From assembly GCA_020726505.1 (NCBI GenBank), contig JAHLEZ010000014.1, forward strand, positions 1,674,001 through 1,738,000: a stretch of 64,000 nucleotides of DNA. The letters are read 5' to 3'. The stretch comes from Leptodontidium sp. MPI-SDFR-AT-0119 (taxonomy: Eukaryota > Ascomycota > Leotiomycetes > Helotiales > Leptodontidiaceae). The notes under the pieces are model-generated. The model did no database searches. It worked only from the letters and a program-made list of their open reading frames with translations, and was not told the DNA's origin. The position numbers and the translations under genes were made by a program. Below are positions 47,048 through 58,184 of this stretch, piece after piece (position 1 is the stretch's first letter; every line of letters begins with the position of its first letter).

Positions 47048-48221
47048 GCAGGCAGGGTAGGGCAATCAGGCATGTGAAGAGGGGAACGCGAGGGTAAAAG
47101 TAAAAAGCGAATTCGAGGTGCCGAGAGTCAAAAGGCAAAGCATTATTAGAGTTGATGCAGGCAGTAAGGTCATAGCCAAAAGCATCAAATGTGTGGTAGT
47201 TATTGTAAAGTATTTGTTGCGTCGGGGGGTTGGTTGAACTTTAGATTAATGAAGCGGTCTTTGCCTCATTTTGCATTTCACGGCTTGGACGCCGAGCTCT
47301 TGAGCTGCTGGTGGTGGTGGTACCGGCTACCTGCAGGTTGACAAACAAAAGGCTCTCGCTGGACTTGTCTCGCTGGTCGTACCGCACCGTACCGTAATGC
47401 AATAAAGCATAATAGCCTGTGCGCCTGGTTGGCACAGGGCATAGTAGCTAGGTAGAGCAGAGCAGATTCTGACTTATCAGATTCCTTCCTCCTCTCGTCT
47501 CCCTGCAAGTGATAGGCAGATAGGGCAGAAATGGCACTCAGATAAATTTGCATTCATTTCGGGCTCTTATTCCTTTACTCCGTTACTCCCTTTTTATGAA
47601 GTACGAACGACGTACACAGAGTTGAAATCACCACTACCCATCTCTTACTCATCATCGACTTGGCCTTTCACCACTCCTAATTACTAACCACCAACAATCA
47701 GTCAAGTCATTAAGGTTGCCTTTCCCTTTTCTCGCTCTTCTATGGGATTGAATTTAGCCTTGCGACACGAACTCACTGCCACTTCCACTACCACTCACTC
47801 CATTTGATGGGGTACAACGCTACACTACCTACATGCTCCGAGACTGAGCCCGGTAGCTCCTTAGCGCGGTTTTAAAATACACTCAATCCATCCGTCACTC
47901 ACTCACTGCTCACCTTTCACATTTCACATTTCACCTTCCACTGATTATCCCCTCGCTTTCATTCAGTCGCTGCTCGCTCAATTGCTGCTTTGGTGTTCCC
48001 TCGTCCATCAGTCAGTCAGTCACCTTACCTCACCTCACCTCGCCTCACCTTTTCTCTTCCCTCATTCTCTCGACTCGTACCCTCTCTCCTTTCTTACTTC
48101 TACAACAACTCTCACTCTCACAATCACTCTCACCCTGCAACCTCAATACACAACACAACACACAACACTTCGACGCATCAACTACAACCACTTTCCTAGG
48201 GACGTGCATCCGATACCAATT
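47048..48221. other. intergenic / leader of the first tandem gene
   Basis: C/T-rich in the last 300 bases, with GTCAGTCAGTCA and CTCACCT repeats at about 48005-48050, typical of fungal promoters and 5' leaders. No supported gene. Confidence 0.45.
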
Positions 48222-50555
48222 ATGGAGGGTTTGGTTTCGTCAAGCTCCGAATCATTGACGAGCAGGAGCACTGAGAGTATGGAGATTGACGCCTTGAGTG
48301 TAATGGAGAACTCACCACCAAGGTACGCTCAACGCCCAGCTAAGCCCCGTCACATTGTGCAATTTATGCTCGTTCAATCATCATCATCGCCATCGCTCCG
48401 CATCATCACTCCTTGTCTTTATCAAATTGTTTTATCGCCCGCTTCTACTGCAATATTTTATCTGCTTCGTACTTAATTCCATCGCGATCATTTCAGAGAG
48501 TTCTGAATGGTGCTACATTCTTCCAAAAAAAAAAAATCCCTTCTTCCTTTGCTGTTCACCTTCACCAGGTCGCGTCGTCCAACAAATCATGGCGTTCTGG
48601 ATAGGGAGCATGGCATAGCCATTCAGCGACGCGCAATCGCCTAAGCGACACATATCCTATTCTATTTCTATTGCCTTGCATCGTCCTCTTGGGTCGCTGC
48701 GTCAAATCTGATCCATCGCTTGAGTCTGACGATCGATGCTGTCGTATCTTATTTCCATACGTGTTTGCCAGTTCATGCATTGCATTGCCACGTGTTGAAT
48801 GTTCCTCCCTTCCTTCTCTTCTTTTTTTCGAGGTGGTGCTGCCGGTTATTTTACTTGTTACCTAAGCTTTAAATGAAACATTAAGATGACCTACTAATCC
48901 GGATCGCCCTCTCAGATCTGACACGCCATTAAACGAAGCTGGTGACGATGCGGATGCAGATGCAGATGCACACAACCCACTGAGCACGGACACCGAGAAG
49001 AGTATTATTGTCACCCGCTCCTTCAATGGATCTCCCCGACTCGCCCATGATGATCAATGGCCATTCTGAGGAGGAAGATGAAGAAGTTCTCCCAACTTTC
49101 CACAAGCGAAAGCGCACATCGACTATCAATTACGATGATGCTGGCTACGGCAAGGTCACGAGAGGCAGTCCAAACGATGCACCAGTCAAGCGATCAAAGT
49201 CTGGCAAACCCGTCCGAGGAGTTATTATCGGTGTCTGGCGTGACTCAGATCAACCAGATGACGAGGACAAACATGTCATTTTCGGATTCATCGACATTCA
49301 TGATAGGCTTCGAACCAGAATATATGGTATGAATCGCCGTGGAGAGGAGGTTATTGGCAACGCCCCAACTGGAGCCGGAGGATGCTGGGTTACTTTCGAG
49401 AGAGTCATATTTGATAGCCATCTCGCAAAACTCTCACCTGCAGAAGTCAAGGAATATGTCAAGATCCGCTCAGAGACCAAGCCGGAGCTTACCCAACAAG
49501 AGCGAGATGAAGCTGACGCCAAGGCCGTATTGAAAGCCAAGGCAGCTGTGGCCCAACAGGAAGCCGCTCTTCCAGGTGGCAAACCTGTGGTGCATCGGCC
49601 TTCGCTAAGTCGGCAATCATTCAATCGGCAATCACTACCTCGTCAATCACTTCATAAGACTCCAAGCTTCCAGGCTGTCAATGCTGCTGATCTCCAGACC
49701 CCTAAAGCCTCTCCACTCGCCGAGAACAAACCCCACGGTGTCCTTCTTGGCTACTGGTCAGAATCCGACGAGCCTCGCGTCGAGGATAAGCATGCTGTCT
49801 ATGGTGTTCTGAGTGAGACTGATTGCTTCCGTGTCAAGGTCCAGAGACTCACGCGCGATGGCCGCTACGTCGATGGCAACTTCCCCGTTGGCGCTGGAGC
49901 TCTCTGGCTGAGTTATAAGAAAGTCGTTCTCGAACCTCACCTCTCTTCCCTGAGTAGACCTGAGGTCAAGGAGTATGTTCGGATTCGTCAACGCGAGCAA
50001 GAGAATCGAGAATCGGACAAGGAGCGGAGAGCAAATGAGTTGAAGGCTGCGCATCAAGCAAAGATCAATGTTGCCGAGAAGGGTCTTGATACTGGCGCAG
50101 ATGTTCCTGCTAGCCCAGAGCTGGAAATCCGACACAGCGCGAGATCAGAAAACAGAGTATCTGCGAGACACCAAGCCGAGGCCGAGGCAGCTGCTGAGCG
50201 AGTACGAAAGGAGAAGGCCGAAGCCAGAGAGAGACAGCACGAGAAGACCAGGAAGGAGGTAGCTCTGGCAGAGGCAATCATCCAAGAGAGCGCACAGATG
50301 GAACTCAAGAATAACCTCAAGAAACTCAACAAGGTCTGGATTGCTCAACAAGCCGCCACCACGACCCCCAGAGCTTCTGTTCCTCCAGGCCCTTCCGAAG
50401 TAGTCGACAGCGAGGTCAAATACCACCACGGCATCAAATACGAGAGAAAGCAGAATGGTCCATTCCAAGGAAAGCTCGTCAGCCAAGCTCAGATCTTGAG
50501 TATCGATGGAGAGGATTATGTCGAGTACCGTATCTTGACGAAACCTTCTTTCTAG
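48222..50555 (+). CDS. tandem family member 1: two repeated modules, coiled coil, C-terminal module
   Basis: The main exon runs to 50555 and is open from ATG 49026 (509 residues). It has an acidic start (DLPDSPMMING), then KRKR. Module 1 is at about 65-150 (GVIIGVWRDSDQP, EDKHVIFGF, PTGAGGCWVTF, VKEYVKIR). RQSL-type short repeats occur at about 193-212. Module 2 is at about 237-322 (GVLLGYWSESDEP, EDKHAVYGV, PVGAGALWLSY, VKEYVRIR). A charged coiled coil spans about 320-440, and the C-terminal module about 463-505 (YHHGIKYER, SIDGEDYVEYRILT). An upstream exon 48222-48322 (MEGLVSSSSESLTS) could splice near 48916 to an acidic stretch (NEAGDDADADADAH), but that frame does not run into the main one. 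It needs a second intron (a donor GTATTA near 49000) or an indel. The repeats show internal duplication. Function is unknown. Confidence 0.6.
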
Positions 50556-51688
50556 GGTGTTGACCGCTCGAACTGGGACCGCGAGACTGATTATTGCGTG
50601 CGTGATTTGTATTTGTGTAAGACTTGCTATCATGCTGATTGCTTTATTGTTGCTTCTCTGCGCTCGTCATGTTTATCGGCGTTTTTCTGTACTACCCTGC
50701 TTCTTCTTCTTGTTGCGCTTCACGTTGTTGTTTTTGCTTCTTGTTTTTGCGTGCATGGTATACCGAGGAAGAAAAAGAACATCGGTCGGGAAATTGTCTT
50801 TTTCTTTTTCATCATGCGTACCTAGGTACCTAAATGGCATAGCACGGTCGGGCTATGATGGTATGGAAAATTACTTAGATTGCGTAAAGAGATCCCCACA
50901 TTGTCGTTTTTCGTTCTATGCGAGACTGGCTTCATTTCGTGTATGTAAGACTTAATCAATGAGCTTAATCATAGCTGGTTTTCTGGATGGGATGGGGAAT
51001 GGGTGGTGATGGGGTGAGTTAGGCGAGCATTCTGTTTTGCTTTTGGCTGTGGCCTCGTGTTTGACCTTTTGTGTGGATTTGCTGTGATTATCGCTCTTCA
51101 GCGTACTTGTGCTTGATCTTTATCGCGGCTACGAGTACGCCGGGACTTGACAGTGGTCTTTTTTGTTGAATTGCTAGCTATATGGTACGATATGCTGCCT
51201 GGGGTTGTTCTGCAAAAGCCCTGCCCTCTCTGCCCTTTTATCGTACTTGCTTTGATTTGTCCTCGATCATGGTCATGCCTAATTCCTAATATCACAAGAG
51301 TGTCCTAGCCCTTTACTTCGTCTTCCACGCAGTCAACACACAAAAGGTTGGTCGACCTTCCTCCCGCAACCTTAGATCTACATCTTCTCACAACGCGTCC
51401 TCTCCAACACCTTTGCGACATAGCATCCTCCAAAGCTCTCAATCTCATTGAGAGCTTACCAACCAACCAACCAGACCCCCACCCCACCCCGCGTGCTGGA
51501 TCTTGTATTACAATTGCACTCCCTCCGAGGGCCACGCGTATTCGTAAGCCCTCACCTCTTTCCAAAACAAGCGCACCTCTTCACTGTTGGAGAAAACCCA
51601 TCTGCTAACACGTCGTCGTCTCAGTTCTGCCCTAGCCTGACCACCTGACCCCTTACCCCGTGTCTCGTGGCTTCCCGGTGCCGTCTGT
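50556..51688. other. intergenic between tandem genes 1 and 2
   Basis: T-rich 3' flank with open frames of Cys/Phe/Leu-rich, low-complexity content, then a C-rich leader before 51689. No supported gene. Confidence 0.5.
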
Positions 51689-53879
51689 ATGAATAGACTC
51701 ACCTTCCAGCGCGAGAAACCGAAGGTCAAAGGCGAAGAGCCTGAGACATTCGATCTCAACTCCATCCCAAAGGCAAAGATGGATCTCTCCCACAAGTATG
51801 TTTTGCCTCCCCTTCCTAGAGCTCCATTTTGGAACCCTCCTTTCATGATATTTGAGGTAGTGGGTATTTTCTGGCTAATACCTTGTTGTGCTTCGTGTAG
51901 GATGGCCCCCAAGACATCTACCCCTGTCGAATCCAGCACCACCACAGTTCGACCTTCTAGGACTAGGGGATCTGGGCCTCGTGTCATGTCGGCTGCCAGA
52001 GACGAGGGCTTTGTACATGTACCCAATGGTATTGAGGACATGTATCTGACTGCTCCTTCTCCTGTGTCGAGCGTTGTTGGCATTTCCGCAGTAGGCATAG
52101 CCAGTACCGATGTTGACCAGCCTACCCGCATAGATGACGGCGATCTCTACAATTCTTCTCCGGTAACTCGCAATCGACTTGGAACCCGAAACAATCTCAA
52201 GCGGACTGTTACGTACGAAGAATCTGATGATGAGGGTGGTCCAATCCGCAGTATCTCGGAAACAGCTAAGAGACAGAAACTCAAGATACCACAAGCCAAG
52301 CCAAAAGACATCGGTCATCATAGGATCGGTCACCATACCGCAGAGCCTCTCATTGCTGTCTTTGCCAAGCTCAAAAAGCTCCCCGGTCCCAAACAGTGCC
52401 ACGTCTACTCTCGTCAAACCGATGACATGCCCAAAATCTTCCCAAGCGGAAAATGTTGGTGGGACCACGTCCATCGAAATTCCCAAGTCCACCTCGAAGA
52501 TGTTACGCTGGACTCTGAGGTTTTTCATGGATTTGAAGGAGAATTTCAAGATATGAGAATCGACCGAAAGCGCGAGCTTGTCCTGGAATACCTGTCAGCA
52601 TTAGTTGTGACTCCAGCCCACGAGCCCGCCGAGGATACCCAAGCCCCAACGCCAGTGCGTGAACGCACACCAAGCTACAGCAGTAGCGCTACTCCATTTG
52701 TTGTTGGTTTTCACGAAGATGATCTGGAGGTGCCTGTTCGTGCACAGCTTAGACTTCAGTATGGCAATCGAGTTGCGGCGGTGCTGTTTCGACTTGATCC
52801 CGAAGATGTGAGCAAGAGTCTAATCCATTTCCCAAGAATATCGGTACACGAGACCAAGGTTAAGTTTATGCCTGAATTTGCGCGACCTACTATCGAGGAG
52901 ACCAAGGCCGAGATTTTGAGTCGCTTTCTTGCAAAGGATAACAAAAATGGTAAGTCTGAGTACTTATGGATATCTTTCAACTCTGGGCTTGCGCTGACTT
53001 ATTACAGACGATGAAGAGGTAGCTACCACGCCCAAACGCCCCTCAAAAGACCGAAGCAAAAGCAGGAGCCGTCGATCGAGAATTCGGTCAAGCAGGGGAG
53101 TTGCTGCTCGCCGCGTACGCGTCGAGATTCCGAATGAAAGCGCCGGTGACATCGACGAGGCCCTTGCTTCGCTTCAGGACATCGGACAAACATATCTCAA
53201 TACCGCATTCGAGTATGGAGAGAAGCTCAAGAAGAGAGAATCTGCAGTCCTTGAAAAGGAAACCCTGCTCGCGGAGAGAGAAAGTGTTGTCATGCGAAAG
53301 GAAGGAACCATCGAAGAAGAGATCTCGATTGGTGTTGAGGCAGCATTGTCGGCTGAAGAAGATTCTCTTGAAGCTCTCAAGGAAGAGAAATTGACTATGC
53401 AAAAGCGAATTGAGCAGCTTGAGACTCAGCTCGAGGAGGCACGCAAGCAGCCCAGCAGTATCATTCCCGCACAAGCCACAACCTCCCACGCTGCCATTCG
53501 CAGCTCATCGACAAGTTCTCTATTCCTAAATCTCAAGGGTATAATTTTCTCTGAAGCCTACAGAAGAATCCCAGAACAAATCCCCAACGCAGGATGGTAC
53601 TTGGAAGTAAACGCCGGAACCGTCGTACACAACGACGGACCCCTGCAAGGAAAGAAATTCACCCGTAACCAGGTCCTCCAGCCGATTAATGGCATCACCG
53701 TCCCCGGGAAGCTCAAAGATGTCACTCTCCGCTGTGGTGGCATTGAGTACTTGCATTACGAGGAGAACGGTATCTCGAAGCTAGTCCAGAATTCCGAATC
53801 TGTAGTGCAGCACGAGGGCCAGTATTACGTGTGCTGGACCTATCTGCGAGAGATTGAGGAGCAGGATTTTAAGTTCTGA
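51689..53879 (+). CDS. tandem family member 2: modules A and B, coiled coil, C-terminal module
   Basis: Three exons (51689-51795, 51901-52949, 53008-53879), introns 105 and 58 nt, 675 residues. The N-terminal 170 residues are disordered, with acidic YEESDDEGG and basic KRQKLK. Module A is at about 178-272 (IGHHTAEPLIAVFAKLKK, then HVYSRQTDDMPKIF, then RKRELVLEYLSALV). Module B is at about 302-385 (VGFHEDDLEVPVRAQLRLQY, VKFMPEFARPTIEETKAEIL). A Ser/Arg-rich link follows, then a Glu/Lys coiled coil at about 440-535. The C-terminal module at about 560-675 includes IPNAGWYLEVNAG, GGIEYLHYEENGISKLVQ and EGQYYVCWTYL. Order and motifs match the next gene. Intron 2 sits at the same place and phase in both. 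Intron 1 is open in frame (see findings). There is no known family; SR-rich and charged parts suggest a nuclear location. Confidence 0.72.
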
Positions 53880-54937
53880 TTCCGAACTTCCCCCAAGATG
53901 TATGGCTGTTATTGAAGACGTGAGACAACGACATCTCTTATTCGAGATTGTCATTTGACCGTTAAAGGCCGTGCTTTACTTTGAGGCCTGCTGGAGGATT
54001 ATTGTCTTGTTTGTTTCGTTTATTTGCTTTTCGTTCTCGAACCTTGCGAAGTTACTTTGCTGCAGCGGCGTTCTCGTATTGTATTTTGTATGTAGCCAAG
54101 GGCGTTTTATTAATGAAGCACTGCTTCATGTTCTGCAAAAAGTCGATTCGGCTTTTGCGTTGATGGGTCTGCTGAGTTTATTATTGGAGCCGTCTCGGCA
54201 TTATTGATAGGTGTTGGCAGGAGGTTTCTCTCGGCCTGGAAGTCTGCTTCGGGCTCTAGCTAGTTGAGATACTCGAAAAACTTGAAATAGAAAAACAAAG
54301 TCCCAAGTGCATTCGGTGACATTCAGAAGATACACTTTTCATGTGCTATTCTATTCAATTCTGTTATCAATCTGTTAACTTGACAACGGCGGGTCATTCA
54401 TCAGGTAGACTCGGGCGGGCGGGGAGGTGAATGACGTATATATATACTATTTGATTCCATCTGCCTTATCGCCTGAGGTTCTTGACGATTCACCAGGCTG
54501 TTCTTGTAATTTTAATTGGACGAGAACCTCTCAAAATAGCCACTAGTCAATTTTTGTCGCAGGCGCGCGGTTTAGCTCCGTCCGTCGCGCTCTCGCTTAT
54601 TTCGAAAAGTAAACAGACTCGACATATATCTTCAGCCTCGTTTTTATCTCCACGTCGAAAACAAACACCACCTCCTTCCTTCATTTCGAAACATCCCTTC
54701 TGCGCCACAACATCTTCGACACAGTTGCTTGACACTATGTAAGTACTAAGTTCATTTCAAGACATTCCATCCCCGTCGCCTTACCCTCCCTGCGCGCAAT
54801 CTTAATACCTTTTGATACTTATTTAATAGGGCGCTCTCATCTCGACTTCAAAAAGAGCGCTCGAAACTAGCTTGCTAATTCGAATGTAGCTTTGTAGTGT
54901 GGGATCTCAGTGCCTCCATTCCCAGCCGCGAATCACT
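53880..54937. other. intergenic between tandem genes 2 and 3
   Basis: T-rich 3' flank of gene 2, then the promoter and leader of gene 3. A donor-like GTAAGT near 54739 and acceptor-like TTTAATAG near 54830 could mark a leader intron. No other gene is supported. Confidence 0.45.
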
Positions 54938-57760
54938 ATGGGTCCTCCTTGGAGACCGCGCGCGCCCACGATGGACGTCGCTGCGAAGAAGAATCTGGCG
55001 CCAATGATTTCGCGCGATGGTGTTAGCAAAGTCCCGTAAGTTTAATGTACCCAATTTTTGCCGTTGCTTTTGTCTCAAATTGCCTGCGTCTTCCATCATA
55101 TCCTCCTCAATTTGCTTTCGGATTCAGGATCAGGTCCCGCTTCAACTTTAACCTCAACTGGCTTTGTCCGCTACATGTACTGACATCTGCTTGCAGACTC
55201 AACCCGAATCCCAATCCACCGAAGCCTTATATACCAAACAGTATCTCAGACGCTGAGCGTAGAGCAACAATGTCTGCTCGACCTACGTCCTTGGACTTCG
55301 AGATGGAGCTGCAGAGCAGAGCCAATCGAGTTATGCCCGCCAGACCCGCCAGACCTGCGCCCAGTCCTAGAGAGAAGCTCGAGCAATCAGGAAACTCGAG
55401 AGCCCCCACTACTTTACGTCGCGTTGGTGAATCTGGAGACTTGCGCGGCGCCAACACCTCCACGCCGACGAACGCCAATGCAGTCCCAATCGGACCGCGC
55501 AGCTCTGCGGTGTCTAGGACGCGAGCCTCCACCGTTAGTCAACAAGGCCCGCCATCAACTTCACAACCTGCCATCGTAAATAAGACAGATATACCCAGAA
55601 GCTTTGGAGCTCCTAGACCATTCCAGAAATTGGCCAGTCCTCCACCCTCGACGCCAACCGCTAGTCAACTAGGAAGTAGAGATCAACATCCATCTTCGTC
55701 ACATCAAAAGCAGCAAGACGTTACTCCACCTTCAACAAAGATAACAAACACGAAAGTCAACGGTTCACACAAGCGGGACAATGGGAGTATGAGTTCAGGG
55801 GATGAAGGAGGCGATATTCGGACTAGCCAGCCCTTACGGAAGAGGGCCAAGCATGCCGTGGACCCGAATCACATCGGCCACCATGTAGACGATGACCATC
55901 TCCGTGTCTACGCAAAGATCAAGCCTCAGCTTTCCGAAAAGGGTACCCAGCAGATCGATTTGTATGTCATCAGAAAACCTGACCGTCTATCATCTACCCA
56001 CGTGGATGACCGGCACACCGTTGAAATTATTCATGTGTCAAAGGCCGTCCTCAGCAGCACTGTCTTCCCCGCTCATGCCAATGAGTTGCAAGGGATGAAG
56101 AGCGATAAGAAACTCGGCATTATCAAGGAGTACTTGTTGACTTTGGAGAAAGAGGTCGAGCAAGATGAGGATGACATGAGTACATACACAGGCTCGCCAG
56201 CAAAGTATAGATACGTCCCCGAGTGCTTAGAGATCGGGTACCACAGGGATGATACGGACGTGCCCGTTCAAGCCTGCGTCAGACTATATGGGAATAATCT
56301 CACGCCAACGGTTGCGTTCAAGGTTCTGAAAGAGCACGGAAAAGACAGCAATATGGATTTCTCGATACGCTCGGTCAAAGATACAAATAAGATCTTGTTC
56401 AAGCCGGAATTCCGTGGGCCTTCGATGCAAGGGACGAGAATGAAGATCTTGTCTCATTTTACAAGACAGGAGGTTGAAATAAGTAAGTATCCCAATATCT
56501 CAATGTTCTGGAACATACTCAGACAATTGGAAAATATTCTACACAAACACTAACTAGCCAACAGAGCGTGAAGAGAGCCAAACTCCTTCTAAGAAGTCAT
56601 CACTGTCGCCATATAATGAAACCCCATCATCGAGTGAAGACAGTGAAAACGGAGGAGATACCATCATTGTCCGTGCCCGCCCTCCAACTCTTGCCACGTA
56701 CGCTCCATCAGGAGAGGATGGTCTGGCTGTGGATAACGCCATAGCCGCCTTACGCAATGCAGAGAACCAGCTGCTTTCTTCTCACCGCAATCTCAGCGAG
56801 GGGATTGCCGAACTCGCGAAAGAGAAGTCAGCCGTAGAGGCTCGAGATTCGAAGATAAAGCGGAAGGTCGAAGCTTATGAAGAGCTTGAGAAGCGCATTA
56901 GGTCGCGTGAAGAAGCTGTCAAGAAGCTGGAGATTAATCTCGAGGCTCGTGAGAAGACTTTAAGGGACCTGGAGGAGAATATCAATGCGCGGGAGAAAGG
57001 TATCGGTGGCCAAGAGGCTGTTACAAAGAGTCTCATCGACTTGGAGAAGAAGGAAAAGGACTTGAAGGATTGGCAAGATGAGAAGCGAACGCTCGAGATC
57101 AATCTTCGAGAGCGGAGAGATGCCGTCAAGAAGCGCGAAGACGAGTGCAACTCGAGGGCAGCAAGTCTCGCAGAACGAGACAACTTCCTCACAGCCCGCG
57201 AGACTAAAACAGCAGCCCTTGACAAGGAAATGAGAGAGAGATATACCGCCCTTGCCTCTAACGAATCCAAAGTCAAGCAGCGAGAAGTCGAGGTTTTGAG
57301 AAAAGAGACTGCTGCGAGCCAACAACCCATCGCATCTCCACCTCCTCCGTTCTCGCTGACTATCCCTCTGTCTCTCAGCGCCAAGACCGAAACGAAATTC
57401 CAATTCGAGAAGAGCTACGTTAAGATTCCTTTGGGACACCCTAATGCTGGGATGTACGCCCGGAGAGCGCCAGAGAAGCTGGTCGTCATCGAGGGCAAGC
57501 GGTTCGCTGTCAATCGATTCCTGCAAGAGTTCACTGGACCAGCTGGACCGATTTTGGACCCTAACATCGAAGTAGATGGCAAGCAAATTCCAGGTATTAT
57601 AGCTTATGCTGGACTACAGCTGCTTAAGTACGAGAAAGATGGCATGTTGAAGCTAGTGCAGAAGTTTGGGAATAAGTCGCTGTATTTTTTCGAGGCACGG
57701 TTCTTTGTGAGCTGGTATGTGTACAAGGAAGTGGAGGATAGAGTTGATTACACCATCTGA
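54938..57760 (+). CDS. tandem family member 3: modules A and B, long coiled coil, C-terminal module
   Basis: Three exons (54938-55035, 55197-56482, 56565-57760), introns 161 and 82 nt, 859 residues. The start ATG at 54938 opens a short exon (MGPPWRPRAP) whose splice reads KVPLNPNPNPPKP. A start at 55270 (MSARPTS) is the alternative. A disordered Pro/Ser-rich region extends to about 257. Module A is at 258-350 (IGHHVDDDHLRVYAKIKP, KKLGIIKEYLLTLE). Module B is at 370-458 (EIGYHRDDTDVPVQACVRLY, LFKPEFRGPSMQGTRMKIL). A long heptad-like Glu/Lys/Arg coiled coil runs from about 520 to 725. The C-terminal module at about 735-859 has YVKIPLGHPNAGMYARRAPE, VIEGKRFAVNRFLQ, AGLQLLKYEKDGMLKLVQ and FFEARFFVSWYVYKE. 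It is clearly paralogous to gene 2. The coiled coil suggests dimers or filaments. Function is not known. Confidence 0.74.
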
Positions 57761-58184
57761 GATGGTACTGATTTTTTTCTTCTTGCGGATGGCGATGGTG
57801 GATTGAGTTAACTCTGCTCTTTTTGTAGCGTATTATTGCGGGTTGCGCGTGTACGGGTTGGGTTTGAGGGATGGCACTGTTATGTTGGTCTGGAAAGCAG
57901 ATGAGAAGGTTCTTTGTAGAGCTCTATCTGCCTTCCTCTGCGTTTTGCTGCTTCAGTATGCGCGTTTCCGCTGGGCTGTTATGGAAACCGTCTCGGTTAT
58001 GATTTCATTGTAGCCAGTACTGGTTGAGGAGTTTGGGCACGAAGCTCATGTCAGGCATTTGCCAGATGAACCTTTTTATACAAACGCAAAATTCCCAGTC
58101 TAAAGTCCCACACAAGACGTGACATGAAATTGTGAAAACCAGTACTCTTTATATTCTATTAATTTCTCTTTACGACCTGGGGAA
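57761..58184. other. 3' intergenic between convergent genes
   Basis: T/G-rich 3' flank of tandem gene 3 converging with ZPR1. No supported gene. Confidence 0.5.

Noticed and set aside
51508..52549. Long antisense frames (207 and 224 codons) opposite tandem gene 2
   Set aside because: They mirror the coding exons of gene 2, whose paralogy with gene 3 fixes the plus strand as coding.
56875..57586. Antisense frames opposite the coiled coil of tandem gene 3
   Set aside because: Leu/Ser-rich content is the expected mirror of a Glu/Lys coiled coil.
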